Part shown: positions 49,631 through 61,342 of the stretch, in pieces
Position numbering within the stretch: position 1 is the first letter of the stretch
Layout: each line of letters starts with the position of its first letter
Assembly (NCBI RefSeq): GCF_901000735.1
Contig: NC_081546.1
Span: forward strand, 12,725,629 to 12,789,628
From: Corylus avellana
Lineage: Eukaryota; Streptophyta; Magnoliopsida; Fagales; Betulaceae
Length of the DNA stretch: 64,000 bases
Direction of reading: 5' to 3'
The notes under the pieces: generated by a model
Told to the model about the DNA's origin: nothing
Database searches by the model: none
The model's input: only the letters and a program-made list of their open reading frames with translations
Made by a program: the position numbers and the translations under genes

Positions 49631-50944
49631 TGTTGTGCAAATCTACCTAAATTAATAGGTAAATAATTGTACGTTTTACCCACAAGTGCATAAGGTCAAC
49701 ATAGTAGTAGATGATGCAAGTACAGGATCATTCTCACGAGGATTGCTAAATTTTGTTTAAAATAAATTCCGTAAGTAAAACAAAACAAAGATTGATTTTG
49801 AGTTTATAATAAAAAAAGGTAGGGCTTTGATATCCACCACTAATTATATTTAGATAATATCACAATATATTAATGCTTTGATCATGTTATGCATACTTAA
49901 TGTTTGTCAACCTAAGGGTATGGGTGTCTACTCTAATTCTTTTCTTTCTTAAAGGATTTAGCATGGGTGTCTACTAAGTTGTTCTTTAAGAAAGCATGAA
50001 TTTGTGGAAATCGACAAATTCATGAGGCCTAGGGCATGAGTGTCTACTCCTGGTTCCCCATGTTGATTAACCCAAGAATCCGATGTGGATTTATTTTGTT
50101 ACTTTTATTAAACCTAGGACTTGGTCATCCAAATTGATTTTAACTAACTAGTCCATACTACATGAATGTGTTGATCAGGCAAACACATATGAGGAATTCA
50201 TGAAAATAGGAATTAATCAAGTTAAATATCACAACATGATCATCACAAAGGCTCCAATATTGAATATTAACTAAACATAATTAGGGCTTCAATCTAGCCC
50301 TACTAAGTAAATTAGTTACACATAAGTTTGATGTTAAACATCTTCATAAAATAAAATAGAAAAGAAAAAAATAAACTCGAAACTTAACTTGAAGAGCTCT
50401 AATTCTTCTCCTTGTAAATTGTTTGTCTATTATAGAGGTTTAAGGGTCTATTTATAAGCCTTAGGGATACTCTAGAAACCCTAAAAATGTAGGGTTTAAG
50501 TCCTAGTTCGCATAAGCCTCAAAACCCTAAAACAATTAATTTCCATAACAAGGCTGGCGGTTGGCTTGCTCCTCATGCATGGATGCGCTCGATCGCAGCC
50601 CGAGTGCAATCGATGGCAGGACTGCGATCGATCCTCTATGTTGGGCGCTTGATCGCAGGGGCCGCTGCTTGTGCGCATGAGCGCATGCCTTGCACTCGTC
50701 TTGACCTTCGCCTATAGTGCGCTCGATCGTAGCTCCCCTGCTATCGATCGCACTACCAGAGCCTCCAATTTTCTTCAAACTAACTCTTTATGCCCAAAAC
50801 TTCCAAAATTGCTTCCTTTTCTTCCAACAACCTACAAAAACAAAGAAAGCACATAAAAGAACTAAAATGACATAAATTAATCAAAACTAAAGGATTAACA
50901 AATGTAAGTTAATGGCTAAAATATGAATATTTTGCCACTTAATA
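49631..50944 (-). repeat. 5' LTR of element B2
   Basis: On plus it runs TGTTGTGCAAATCTACCTAA ... TTGCCACTTAATA. It has the same GCATGGGTGTCTACT phrases and TCGATCGA-motif cluster (50575-50760) as the 3' LTR. It lacks one internal segment around 49920 that the 3' LTR keeps (38130-38190). Confidence 0.85.
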
Positions 50945-52071
50945 GATCACATATCAAGCAGGCGCGAGCGCAACATCGTTCGAGAGCCCAACACATGGAT
51001 CGATCGCGGCGGTGTGATTGAGCGCACCAACATACGATCAATTGCACTCGCGCGGCCCAGATGCGGAAAGTGTCTTTTTCCACCTCAGTTTAGGTTTCCA
51101 GTCTCCTAGTTGGATTAGTAGACTGGCCTACAATCGTATTAGGGTTTCTAGGGTTTCTAGGTCTTTCCTAAGCCTATAAATAGATCTCTTAGCTTCTAGG
51201 AAATGTGCGGAGAAAAAGACACAAGCTCTGAAAAAAAAACTAAAGGCTAGATCAAAAGGATTTTGGGGTTTTCTTCTCTTCCACATGTTCTTTTGTTGTA
51301 GTTTTTATTTTTATTAGGGTTAGTTTGAATTCCTAATCATATCTCTTTAATATTGCAATATTGACGCATTTACTATAATTATCTTTTGGGTGTTTAATTT
51401 GATTACTTCCTGTTTACTTGAATTCTTCATATGAATGTGTTTGATCATATGCATGTGTTTGAATTTATGTTATTTGAGTTAATTTGGATGACTGAGTCCT
51501 AGGCTTCACAAAGTGACAAAAGAACCCCATCATAGGTTCTTGGATTAATCAACATGGAAAATCGGGAATAGATACCATGCCCTAGGCCTTGTGTGGTTGT
51601 CGATTTCCACAGATCTATGCTTTCTTGAAGAACAACGTAGTACATACCGTGCTAAATCCTTTAAGAAAAAAAGAATTAGATAAATACCATGTCTAATTCA
51701 TTGCTTAGGGAGATCAATAACTTAAGGTGTAGATACCATGCCCTTAGTTTGACAAACATTGGATATCTAGAGATAATTGGAATATTGGCATATTTTTAAT
51801 CTTATTTGAGTATGGTAAGTAGTGGATTTCAAACTCTAATCCCTTTTAGTTTTAGTATTTCTATTATTTCATTTCTTTAGTTTGATTCAATCTGTGACAA
51901 TTGAGTTATTTCCGTTAATTAAATAGGAAATTACTTCTAAGCATAATTTACTAATCCTCGTAGAAATGATCTCGTATTTGCCTACTATACTATCGTTTTG
52001 ATCTTGTGCACTTGCGAGTAAAACGTAACGAATATTCACCTATTAATTTAGGTGAGTATTTAGTCACAACA
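50945..52071 (+). repeat. Athila-like LTR E, second part
   Basis: It resumes LTR E after the B2 insertion. The TCGATCG motif cluster continues (50960-51055), TATAAATAGA lies near 51175-51184, and it ends AGTATTTAGTCACAACA. No primer-binding site follows, so LTR E stands alone (a solo LTR). Confidence 0.7.
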
Positions 52072-52199
52072 TGCCACTTGTTATAAAACCAAAAAACCTT
52101 TAGGCACTCTTTGTTATAAGACATGTTCTATATAAAACTTTGGTTGCTCTTTGCAAAAACATCTCTGACAAAAGTAATTGTTTTTATCGGAGTATTACA
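52072..52199 (-). repeat. LTR T, second part
   Basis: The remaining end of LTR T, finishing GGAGTATTACA. This matches the inverted terminus TGTAATGCCCC at 35689 with two transition differences, and is followed by the right ATTTT duplication (52200-52204). Confidence 0.6.
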
Positions 52200-52204
52200 A
52201 TTTT

Positions 52205-52342
52205 TGTGACTAAGTTAGGATTTAATTAATTTAGATACGTTTTGTTTTTAAAAACAAAATTCCCTATAGGATCGACCTCGCACTTGCAATTATTTTATTG
52301 CAAATGATTTATGCACTTGCAAGTTTTAAAATTTACACAACA
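52205..52342 (+). repeat. 3' LTR of element D, second part
   Basis: It follows the last part of the family A LTR: GATTTAATTAATTTAGATAC, GGATCGACCTCGCACTTGCA, and the end TTTACACAACA at 52342. It closes the D LTR begun at 34549 and marks the right edge of the retroelement stack. Confidence 0.8.
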
Positions 52343-53158
52343 GTAGGCATCACATGTCAATCTTAATTAAGTCTAATGGATTAATTGATTTAATAAAAAA
52401 AAATATAAACTAGAGTTCAATTACAATTGTTTAATGGAATCAATTGTAATTAAATAGTGACTTTGGGTCCCTCACTAAGCCGATATAAATTAACGAGGTG
52501 CGACTTTTTATTTATTAGGCTGCTTGTTTTATTTATTAAAACATGAATTAAAGAGAAATTGTGCGAAAGATGTAAGAAAATGAGATAGGGCTTGGTTTAA
52601 TCCCAAGCCCAAGAGCAACATGTTGGACGCATGGGCCAGGGAGCAATTCCATGGCCATACGCAATAATTCTAGGAGGTGGAGGCACAGGTTTTTCTAGCC
52701 TAGCTGTCCACCCCTAGTAGTAGTCCCACATTGACTAGTTCTCTCACCTCTCCTAGTATTCCAAGCCTATAAATAGAGAAACCTTAAGCTCTTACAAAAT
52801 ACACAACCACTATAGTTCTTTAATATTTACTAAGAACTAATGTTCTTGAGTTATTTCTCAAGAATATGTTAGTTTTGAAGAGCAAGGTAAGGGTCCACAC
52901 TCTTGGTTATTGTCAGAAGATTTAAAGGTTTCATAATCCCTAAAATTGCAAGTGTTCTTTCGAGGAGCAAGAAAGAAATTTTTTGCCTAAAAGCCAATGA
53001 GTGGTTGTGATATTAAATTAAGTAATTCTTGTTTTGCAATTTAATTTTAATATAGCATAGTTTTTTATATGTTTTTCTTAAAGTTCGATCTTAGTTTGAG
53101 AATTTTTTTTTTGTTGCGCAATATTATTTTTGCAATTATATTCCCAACAAGTAATTAG
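52343..53158. repeat. LTR-like repeat remnant, unclassified
   Basis: There is no gene. The stretch has a TATA-box-like CCTATAAATAGAG (52768-52780) and ends ATATTCCCAACAAG, as the LTRs of some Ty1/copia elements do. A matching 5' terminus and target duplication could not be found, so this is only a possible truncated solo LTR. Confidence 0.35.
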
Positions 53159-54250
53159 ATGGTGAGCCATGCGAGAGCATATGTGACTGTGGAGGACTTA
53201 GCCAAAATTATATTTAAGGAGCTACACCCTAAATTGTGGGATGTTCTATGGAATGGATTTTATGGGAAACTTGATGAATTAATGGAAATGTTATTTTGTT
53301 TTACTTCTCTCGATATTGGCTCGATGCTTTGGAGTGGATTTCCTGGGGTTGGCAATTTAACTTGGGAACCGCGAACCCACACAACACGTAATTTTAGGGT
53401 TAGGGTTTAGGTTAGACGAGTTCGGGTCATAAATGGATCACCCATTTATGACACATTTAATAAACATGTCGAGTCGTGTCAACCCACAGGTTCTCGGGTT
53501 GCCCCATATATATAATTTTTTTAATCTCAAATTTGTAAACCTAAGGCTAACTAAACTTCTAAACTAATCCTACCTACTTGCGCCGCTTAGCCTTAGAGTC
53601 TCAGACTACTCTCTTTCTCAATCTCCGATCTCTCGCTCTCTTTCTCTCTCCCTCTCTCTCTAACGGTCTCTGCCTCTCTCTCGGTCTCTCTGTCAGTCTC
53701 TGCTTCTCTCTCTATCGGTCTCTCCCTCTCTCTCTCTCTCTCTCTCTCAATCTCGCCTTCTCTCTTGGTTCGCGACTTGTGGCACAAAATCCCTATGGCC
53801 ATTAGCCTACTCCTTGTGGCACCAAATCCCTCCTCCGCCTTCACTTGGTTCGTGGCGCTACCATTAATTCCAATGGACATTTACTATCTACAGCATAGCA
53901 TGCAATACAAAACAAATGAATGACAAATTATTAATATTATTTTTTTTGGTTTCTCAAAGAAACAGGTCGGGTCGGGTTGGATCAAATCCTATTGACATCT
54001 AACTTAAACATGTTTACGGGTTGGGTCGTGTCAACCTGAAACTGTACATTTATCTAAATGGGTTACACGTGTTGTGTTACTTGTTAAGAAAATGTGTCAT
54101 GTTTGGGTTTAGGTGTTCGACACGTTTAGTTAAATGTGTCGGGTTCAGGTTGGCATAAACGGGTTCGCGGGTCAACCAGGTTAACACAAACTCGACACGC
54201 CAACTCATTTTGCCGGCCCGCCCCTCCAAAAATTTTTGAAATTTATTTTT
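53159..54250. other. Intergenic repeat-derived sequence with CT-rich low complexity
   Basis: No gene is recognised. 53590-53775 is a degenerate (CT)n tract. Around it lie several GGGTCGTGTCAACC / GACACGTTTAGTTAAATGTG type phrases (53415-53500 and 53965-54200) in both orientations, as in the sub-terminal regions of degenerate DNA transposons. No clean inverted ends or duplications were found. Confidence 0.4.
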
Positions 54251-54594
54251 AAGGGTAATTTTTTTAGTTTTTTGGACCCTAACCCCTACTTCTCCTTCTT
54301 TCGCCCTACTCTTCTTTTTCTTGACCATTTTTTTTAATTGATTTGTTATTTTAATTTATTATAACATGTTAACAATTTATTATTTTTTTTTTTGAATTTT
54401 TATTCTTTTATATGTATTATTTTAGTTCCGCCCCACCTTATAGGAATTTTTAGAGCTGCCGCCACTGCTACGCAGGTTTGTTCTTTCTTCTATGGGGTAT
54501 GCTTTTAAGTGTATTTGTATTGATTTGTTATTTTAATTGAATTAATTATTATCTTCCAAAACAAAAACAAAAAAAGAGGTGTGTTTCGTCATGC
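54251..54594. other. AT-rich intergenic DNA
   Basis: T-rich and A-rich stretches without a recognised gene or repeat. Confidence 0.5.
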
Positions 54595-54600
54595 CACGTG
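54595..54600 (+). promoter_or_regulatory. G-box (CACGTG) upstream of the RRM gene
   Basis: GCCACGTGTC about 200 bases before the start codon matches the plant G-box/ABRE core bound by bZIP and bHLH factors. One occurrence is weak evidence. Confidence 0.35.
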
Positions 54601-54700
54601 TCGTTATCAAAGTCGGTTCGTTTTGAACCGCCACGACACGAGAACGTCGGGTAACTCCGATATCCAATTTCTTAACCCGAAAACCAGCCCATAGAGTAAG

Positions 54701-54781
54701 ATGTTGGGGTTTGGTTGGGTTTCTCAGGCCATAGCGTCAGTAATGGACGAAACAGGGAAGCAATCGGCGGTGAGTGTTTGA
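54701..54781 (+). other. Possible upstream ORF in the 5' leader
   Basis: An ATG at 54701 opens a 26-codon frame that ends at a TGA 19 bases before the main ATG. It is only relevant if transcription starts upstream of 54701. The GGTGAGTG inside it (54769-54776) could alternatively be a splice donor. Confidence 0.3.
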
Positions 54782-54800
54782 GTAATACTTAGAATCGGAG

Positions 54801-57800
54801 ATGATGGATGGCATTTCATGGTGGTCGGCGAAGGCTATGTCGTTCAAGTTAAGCCGGAAATCGGAAGCCACTTCCATTCTCAAAGCTTCGATTTCCTCCA
54901 AGCTCCCGGACTTCCTCTCTGATTACTCCGACGACGTTCTCGCCGTAAATTATTTCATTCCTTTCTCTTCCTTTTTCGTTCTTTTTGAATGAAACCTTAA
55001 ATGCGTGTGCGAATGCCAATGCTTATGTAGTATCTGTTTGTTCTGTTCAACAAGCAGGAATACATAACGGTTCTTGTTTGCAACGGGAAGAGTCAATATC
55101 AGGCAAGGGATGATTTGGACGCATTTCTTGGCGAGAGGGCTGCCGATTTCGTATCTTGGTATTTTCATTTCTTCAGTTGTTTCTTGCATTCGTAAATTGA
55201 TAATGGTAGAACGACTTGAATACGCAAATTCAACTGCGCTGTATTCTTTGTAGGTTATGGGATTTTCTCTTGAATCATGCTCGTCAATCCAATGCAGACT
55301 TTGTTGCTTTATCAGATCCGCTAGATGTCGCTGCTCATCCGTCCACGGTAATTTTTTTCTTTCTTTCTTTTTTCTGCATATTATGTGATAGATGATTGCT
55401 TTGTTTGTTCTGTAACTATTTTCCTAACGTGGATTTGCCCCATTGGCAGACCAAAAACGAAGGTGGCTCCAATGCTGGACATGAAAGCATTCAGTGTAGC
55501 AATAAATCTAACAAGAAGGTTGGCAACAAACTAAATTTGAAGTTATGGGTCATTCCTAGTGTAACACATACTATCTTTTCGTCTAACCTGTGCATGAATC
55601 GATGCTCATTTCATTGTAGAGCAGGTTGTCAATCATGGCTCCAGTTGGTTACCTAACGAACGAGAAAAAATTCCCTCTAGCCATTTAGAATCCTCCCCAT
55701 CAGGTGAGGTTTCTTACCTTGCCAGACATATGCAGTCCTCATTGCTAGAACTATCAGCATTGATGTTGAATACGATTCATTCTAACTTGGTAACAATGTA
55801 AAGACTAGTCACAGTTTGTGGTTCCTCATATGCTGATCACATTGAGCAACTATGTTCATCTCTTCCTTTCAGAATATGCTCATCACAGACATATTTCTGT
55901 CTCTAATATGACTGGAACTGGCCTTTGGGCACGACCCACAGGTGTGGTCTCCCACTCCCAACACAGTGGAAGGCCGCGTGGTAGTGTTTGGGATAGACTG
56001 GGCAAGCCATGTGATGGCACACCTGAAGGGAGCAAGACTGTTGATGTGAGTGGTGTTGGTCTTATGAAGCAAGATGAGCAAGTAATTACTCAGCGACCAT
56101 CAGTGCTTCCTGTGCCAAATGGTGAACGTAGTAGGACTGTGACAGGGGAAGTTCTTGGGATTGGTAACAACAACCTTGCTGAGAGTAGAAAGTTCGATCA
56201 TGTCTTGGGTACAATTTGTGAACCCCATGCTGTGAGTAACATCGGTCGAAAGAGACACTTTGGTGAAGTTGGTGCTGGCCTTGGTTCTGGTCCAGTTCCT
56301 TTGGTGGTTGAGAGAAATGTGGGCCTTCCATGCAAAGAAAATTCTCAGAATTTCAAGAAATCCAACTTGACCAAGGATTCCAAAACTACTACTCCAAATC
56401 TGGCTTCGGTATGTTTTCTGCCTGGCAAACCATGGTCATTTAACAATGAATAAAAGCATGGTTGCTAATTGTAGCAAGCACAAATTGTGGGAAGTACCAT
56501 GATATAAGGTTAACTTGTAAAAGGAATTTATTTGTTGTTTTCCCGACGTATATGTATTTTATTTGCATATTGGGAGAAGGTTTTACCTTATTCAATGTTT
56601 TCATGCATACAGGAAGTTTTAGATGTGAAACAAAGACTGCATCAAATTGAGATGGAAATGTCTACGCTGCGATCAAGACAGGTGAAGATTGAAAAAGATG
56701 GAAAGCCCAACTTATTGTTGAATTCTAGTAAGTCCATTCCAGTAAATGCAGCAAGTTTCTAAAGCATTGGATTTATTTGTGGTTTTATAGTTTTTCAGTT
56801 TTCTTCAGAATTTGGGGCTGATTTGCCTGTAATTTTGCTGTAGTAAAAGAAAGAGGGGGGGGGGGCTGGTTGTGGGAAGGGGGAGAATGAAGTTACAGTT
56901 AGAGGTTCACACACTTGTGACCTCTGCAGGGAAATTTTGTTGGGGGTGTATTTTCTAATTTCTCTTGTTCTTTAACTCCTGGGCCTGGACATAATACTTT
57001 GTTTTACTTGTAAGTTCTGTGCTGACAATGAAGCATTTCTATAAATTGATAGTGTGTTCACATGTTGGTCTCCCTTGGGCTTTGGGTACCTGTTTGTAGG
57101 ATGTGAGAATGGAATTGTATGTTTTGGGTGTAGTACCAAAATACAGCTGTTTATGTAGTGAGCTTAACTAGTTGACGGTTGAAAATCAGTGAGTTTATTG
57201 TATTGTACCAAATGGTCAAGATCATGCGGGATTTTTTTTTTTTCACTTGTCTGTTTGCAGGTCCATTGAAGCTTCCAGAAGAAGATAGTGAATCAAGAAC
57301 TGTGCTTGTGACAAATGTAAACGCAGAGAAACTTTTTATATGCCCTTTTTCAGTATTAAATCCTCTTAATTGCTTCCTAGATAGTTATACATCGAGTCTG
57401 GTTTAGCTGTCCATTTGAGTCAGACTTATTGATGCATGTTCTTTGGTAACTGTTATTTAGGCCTATCCCTCGCCTTTCGTTCCTAAGTTCAGTCTAGAAA
57501 AAACATCATGAAACTATTTGACAAATGGAGTGGTCGAAATGTTGTTTGAGGATTTGTTGCATAACACTTTTTCTTAAATGGCTACTAAAAATCAATTGAA
57601 AACTAGCTATCTTATCCTTTACTATCCAGAGCAAGATCATATTGATTACATTCCCACACATTTAGGCCTATTTGGTGCAAATAATCAGGTAGAAGAAAGA
57701 AATAAGGCCTCTACTATGGTTTTTGTGGACATCTGCTTAACTCTTTTGTATCATAATCTGAACCAAAATTAATGATATTAATTGGAAAGGCATATTATGA

Positions 57801-60537
57801 TTGTAGGGAAAGATCCGAAAATATTGAAACTTTCAACCATTGCCATATGAGATGTCAAGAAAGTAATTAACATTTAAGCATTGACGGGAGTAACAGGAAA
57901 TCAAAAGGCCAAGTTCAAAGGCTTTTCAGTGATGCTGATAAACAATGCAACAGTGTAGCCAGCTTGGCACAACATAATTTATTAATGTTTTTGTTTTGGT
58001 CCAGTACCAGATCGGCATTGGATAGATGCTTGTTGTCTGGAGATGGCGCCAGAGCGACATAGGGCAGCAAGGAAAATATCTGGCAGCTGCAAAATGAGAG
58101 GTTTCTTTATTTAATTTGTAAAAGAGATTAGGAAAACATTGGGGTCAAAACTTTCTGAAGGTTGGGAAAGGGAAATAGAGGGTTTCATGGGTTGTAAGTT
58201 GCTGGAAGCAAGAAGGGTTGCAGGATTTTCTTGCAGCAGGTTATTTAAGGGATCTTAGGGTGGCTAGGGATTGAAATTAATTGTAGGGAAAGGATTTGGG
58301 TTGTGGGAGAATGGTTATAAAATTCTAAAGAAATTTGTAGCTGTTCTCAAAGCCCCGTACTTTTAAGGTGGGGCAGGTGGCAAAGGCTGCCAGTTAATGG
58401 GGTGCAGGACGGAAGGAAATATTCTCTTTGATATCGCTTGATTAACAATAGGTGGGGTAGAAAGCCTTAAAGAGAAAGCTTTAGCAATTGTAGAAGTTAC
58501 TACTTACACCAGCACCTAACAAGCTTCATCAACTCATAATTCATGTCGAGTGGATCTTGTTGTTTCATAAAATTCTTAATTCATGGAGGGGGGAAGACAG
58601 AGAATAGCTCGGCTGTGAAAGTCATGAGAGATAAATGACGCTATTATGCCCATTCCACTGAAGACAGTCTTCAGAGATTCCACGTGAAGATGATAGACAG
58701 GAATTTAGGTTTATGACTATTGGAGTATAGTACAATAGGTGGGCAAATAGGTATTATTTCTTTCCTCGAGCATAAAACTTCAACTTGTGAGGTGTTTTCA
58801 CTACTCAGGAAAAAACTTGAATTAGATATTTGAAATAATTGTGATATATGAATGGTATCAAACCTAGACTTCCTTAAGTATTACATCTAGGGTTTTGTCA
58901 TTATCGCACCTCATGTTCGGAATGAAAGCATTACATCAATGTAGAGACAGAATTTTAGAAGAATATTTTTTGGCATCATGGGTATATTTTCTAAGCATCA
59001 TGCCTAAGGTTTCTTGTTATCACAACTGGTGTTAGGGGTGAAAGCAGCATTACATCAATGTAGACAGCATTCTAGTAATCCTATTTCTTTTAGGACATAA
59101 GCTCCAAGAGATTAGCCTATGGAGGATCCAGATTAGGCCTTAAATTTTTAAGTTTTATTTGTTGAGTGTATTTCAAACTAAGTGACAAGGAATTGTTTCC
59201 TTAAAATTTCAATATGAGCTGTTATTAGAAATGGGGACTTCCCAATTCCATATTTATGATTTGCACAAATCCCCTTCCTTGTGCATGGCTTTGTGCTTGA
59301 GCCTTTGTACAAAGGTTGTACCTGTAATCCAACTCCCTAAGGCGAAAAGGAACGGAGAAAGAGCAATAGACTGGACCAACCTACAAAAATGAAACGGTCC
59401 CTCTGAAGTAGTCATCCACAATATCAAATAAACCATCATCTTTGGTAAATTTACCAAGGGCTATTGTTATTGCAATCTGATCCTTTTGTTTCTTTTTTGC
59501 CGTTGTCATTGTCTAGTAAAAAATCGACTTATTAAACATGGCTTGTTTTGGAATATCAGGTACATTTTGCAGGAGCCAATAAAAAAGCGTTATCATTGTA
59601 CTTTGCCAAATGTGGGGCAGTGGTCAATGTGGTGACTTTGACTGACAACTCAACTGCACAGCAAAGAGGGTAAATGAAATTCCTTCATCTCTACTTTGAT
59701 GGTCACTAAGTAGGTACATGTTCTGTTTATATATTGTATCTTTTACTGACTGGTTAATGAATTTAATTCTCTTTTAGGTCTGCTTATGTTATATTTGCCA
59801 GTAAGGAATCTGTTAACAAAGCATTGGAATTGAGTGGAGCTCAATTTTTTTCAAGGCCCATAAAGGTAAACAAGTCCTGATACCTCCTATAATCTCTATT
59901 TGGTTGATCATTGATATGCTGAGATATGACTAGATCAGAATTATGAACTGAGAAAAATGCGGAACTGGAGCAGTCTTATATAGATTGGCTCTTTTGTTAT
60001 ATAATTTTTTCTGATGACTTAATTGAGGTTGAGATATAGAAAACTAGATAGTTGTAACAAATCAAATGATGGAAGTTACTCCAATGTCCTCTCAACTTTC
60101 TCCCGTTCCTCGACCTGCATATTAAGATTTTCAAATAAAGGGACACACTGCAGCTAGCTTAAATCCCTTGTGGACCCAACGATCTAAATGGATTTATGAG
60201 AAATTAAGATGCATATTTTCTTTTTCAATTATCCTTTTTACTTGGTGTGTAGGTGGTAAGGAAGGCAGCACTAGCTGGTGCAACATTAGGACCAAGCCAG
60301 CTTGCTGGGAGTCCATGCGAAGCACCTTTGACTCACAACAATAGAAATTTTACACCCAACAAACTACAATGGCGAAGGGCATCCACCTCTGATCCATCAG
60401 AACCATCAGTGCCATCAACTGTTAAAGTGAATGTGGCTGCATCTTCTGCAACCCAACAACAGCTTCCTAGTTCACCTGCACCACTTGGAACCAGAGAAGT
60501 GAATTCTTTGTCTGGAGAGCACCCTGTCACTTTCTAA
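54801..60537 (+). CDS. RRM protein with ZC3H14/Nab2-like N-terminal domain (11 exons)
   Basis: Coding exons: 54801-54944, 55058-55158, 55254-55347, 55450-55518, 55625-55703, 55873-56408, 56613-56727, 57261-57316, 59560-59669, 59778-59865, 60253-60537. All introns are GT-AG and the phases join to about 558 residues. Residues about 30-113 (SSKLPDFLSDYSDDVLAEYI, QARDDLDAFLGE, WLWDFLLNHARQ) resemble the helical PWI-like domain of ZC3H14/Nab2, which binds nuclear-pore-linked partners. A Ser/Gly-rich middle, a short coiled coil (EVLDVKQRLHQIEMEMSTLR) and an RRM follow, with RNP2-like VLVTNVHF and RNP1-like RGSAYVIF. The tail is Ser/Pro-rich. A role in nuclear poly(A)-RNA handling is inferred from the domains. 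The 2.2-kb intron (57317-59559) separates the first RRM strand from the rest. The acceptor at 55624 (AGAGCAG) was chosen because the nearer TGTAG puts a stop in frame. I could not assign an orthologue name. Confidence 0.85.
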
Positions 60538-60849
60538 TTTTTTAGATAATCACATTTACTAATTGGTTGCAAAGCCTTGACTCTTTTTTTGGTGGGGAGG
60601 ATTGGGGGGAAGAAACCTCGTCAATGGGGGAGGGATGCTATTGATCTTAGTAGATGTTGCCCATAATGTGGTGGTAGTAGGATGTATGGAGTTTGATCAG
60701 CAGTAGCTTGATTTGAAAAATCTACTTATCCTTTGAAATTATTAGATTAATGAATCAGGATGCAAAATTCTTTTCTTTCATATGCGCTATGTTTTGTTGA
60801 CTTTGTTGGTAGTTGGGTAGGAGCAACAATTCTCTTTTTAATTTTGATG
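60538..60849 (+). other. 3' flank / probable 3' UTR of the RRM gene
   Basis: AT-rich sequence after the stop codon with no further ORF. The poly(A) site cannot be placed. Confidence 0.5.
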
Positions 60850-61301
60850 GTTTGAAGTAGGGGTGTCAACCCGATTCGGTTTTTCGGTTTTTGGCCAAAA
60901 CTGGGAACCGGAACCGGGGTACCCCGGTTCTCGGTTTTGAGAAACCGGAACCGAAACTAGGACCCCGGTTAACTAGGGTCCCGGTTACCGGCCGGTTCCG
61001 GTTTTATCCGGTCCGGTAACTAATTTTTTTAAAAAATTGGTTTTTGGGCTTATTTTAGGTATTTGGCTTAAAATAAGCCCCTTTTTTTTTTTTTTGTCAT
61101 AAGTTGGCCAATTTTTAAAAAAATCTCTTAGTCTCTTTGTCTAAATTAAAGGGGTTTTGTTGTGATTGTTCCAAATAATTAAAAAATAAATCTAAAAAAG
61201 TCCAAAAATCTTAAAAAAATCAATGTTTTTGCCAATTTGGGCCTTAGAAAAAAAAATTTAATTTTTTAAAATACCCCAAACCTAAACCTAAGTGTAAAAA
61301 A

Positions 61302-61342
<41 letters not shown>

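Larger units (their letters stand above)
37839..50944 (-). mobile_element. Family B Athila/Tat-type retrotransposon, complete copy B2
   Basis: Minus-strand order: 5' LTR (50944-49631), decayed primer site, gag (49472-48076), protease to integrase (48030-42681), spacer, extra ORF (41784-41080), 3' internal region, polypurine tract and 3' LTR (39213-37839). The flanking five bases AATCA (37834-37838) and GATCA (50945-50949) agree at four of five positions and the target LTR E is continuous across them, so both ends are real. It contains a later solo LTR at 43205-44556. All reading frames are broken. Confidence 0.85.

Noticed and set aside
52343..53158. Complete Ty1/copia solo LTR
   Set aside because: A TATA-like box and a CCCAACA end are present, but no matching 5' terminus or target duplication was found, so it is listed only as a low-confidence remnant.
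53159..53410. 83-codon ORF upstream of the RRM gene
   Set aside because: No recognised domain, and it runs into repeat-derived sequence. It could be a fragment of something but cannot be supported as a gene.
53593..53880. Open frames across the CT-rich tract on both strands
   Set aside because: Low-complexity Ser/Leu/Arg/Glu strings with no domain or start context.
57578..57772. ORF inside the 2.2-kb intron of the RRM gene
   Set aside because: Short, no motif, and surrounded by intron sequence whose splice joins work without it.
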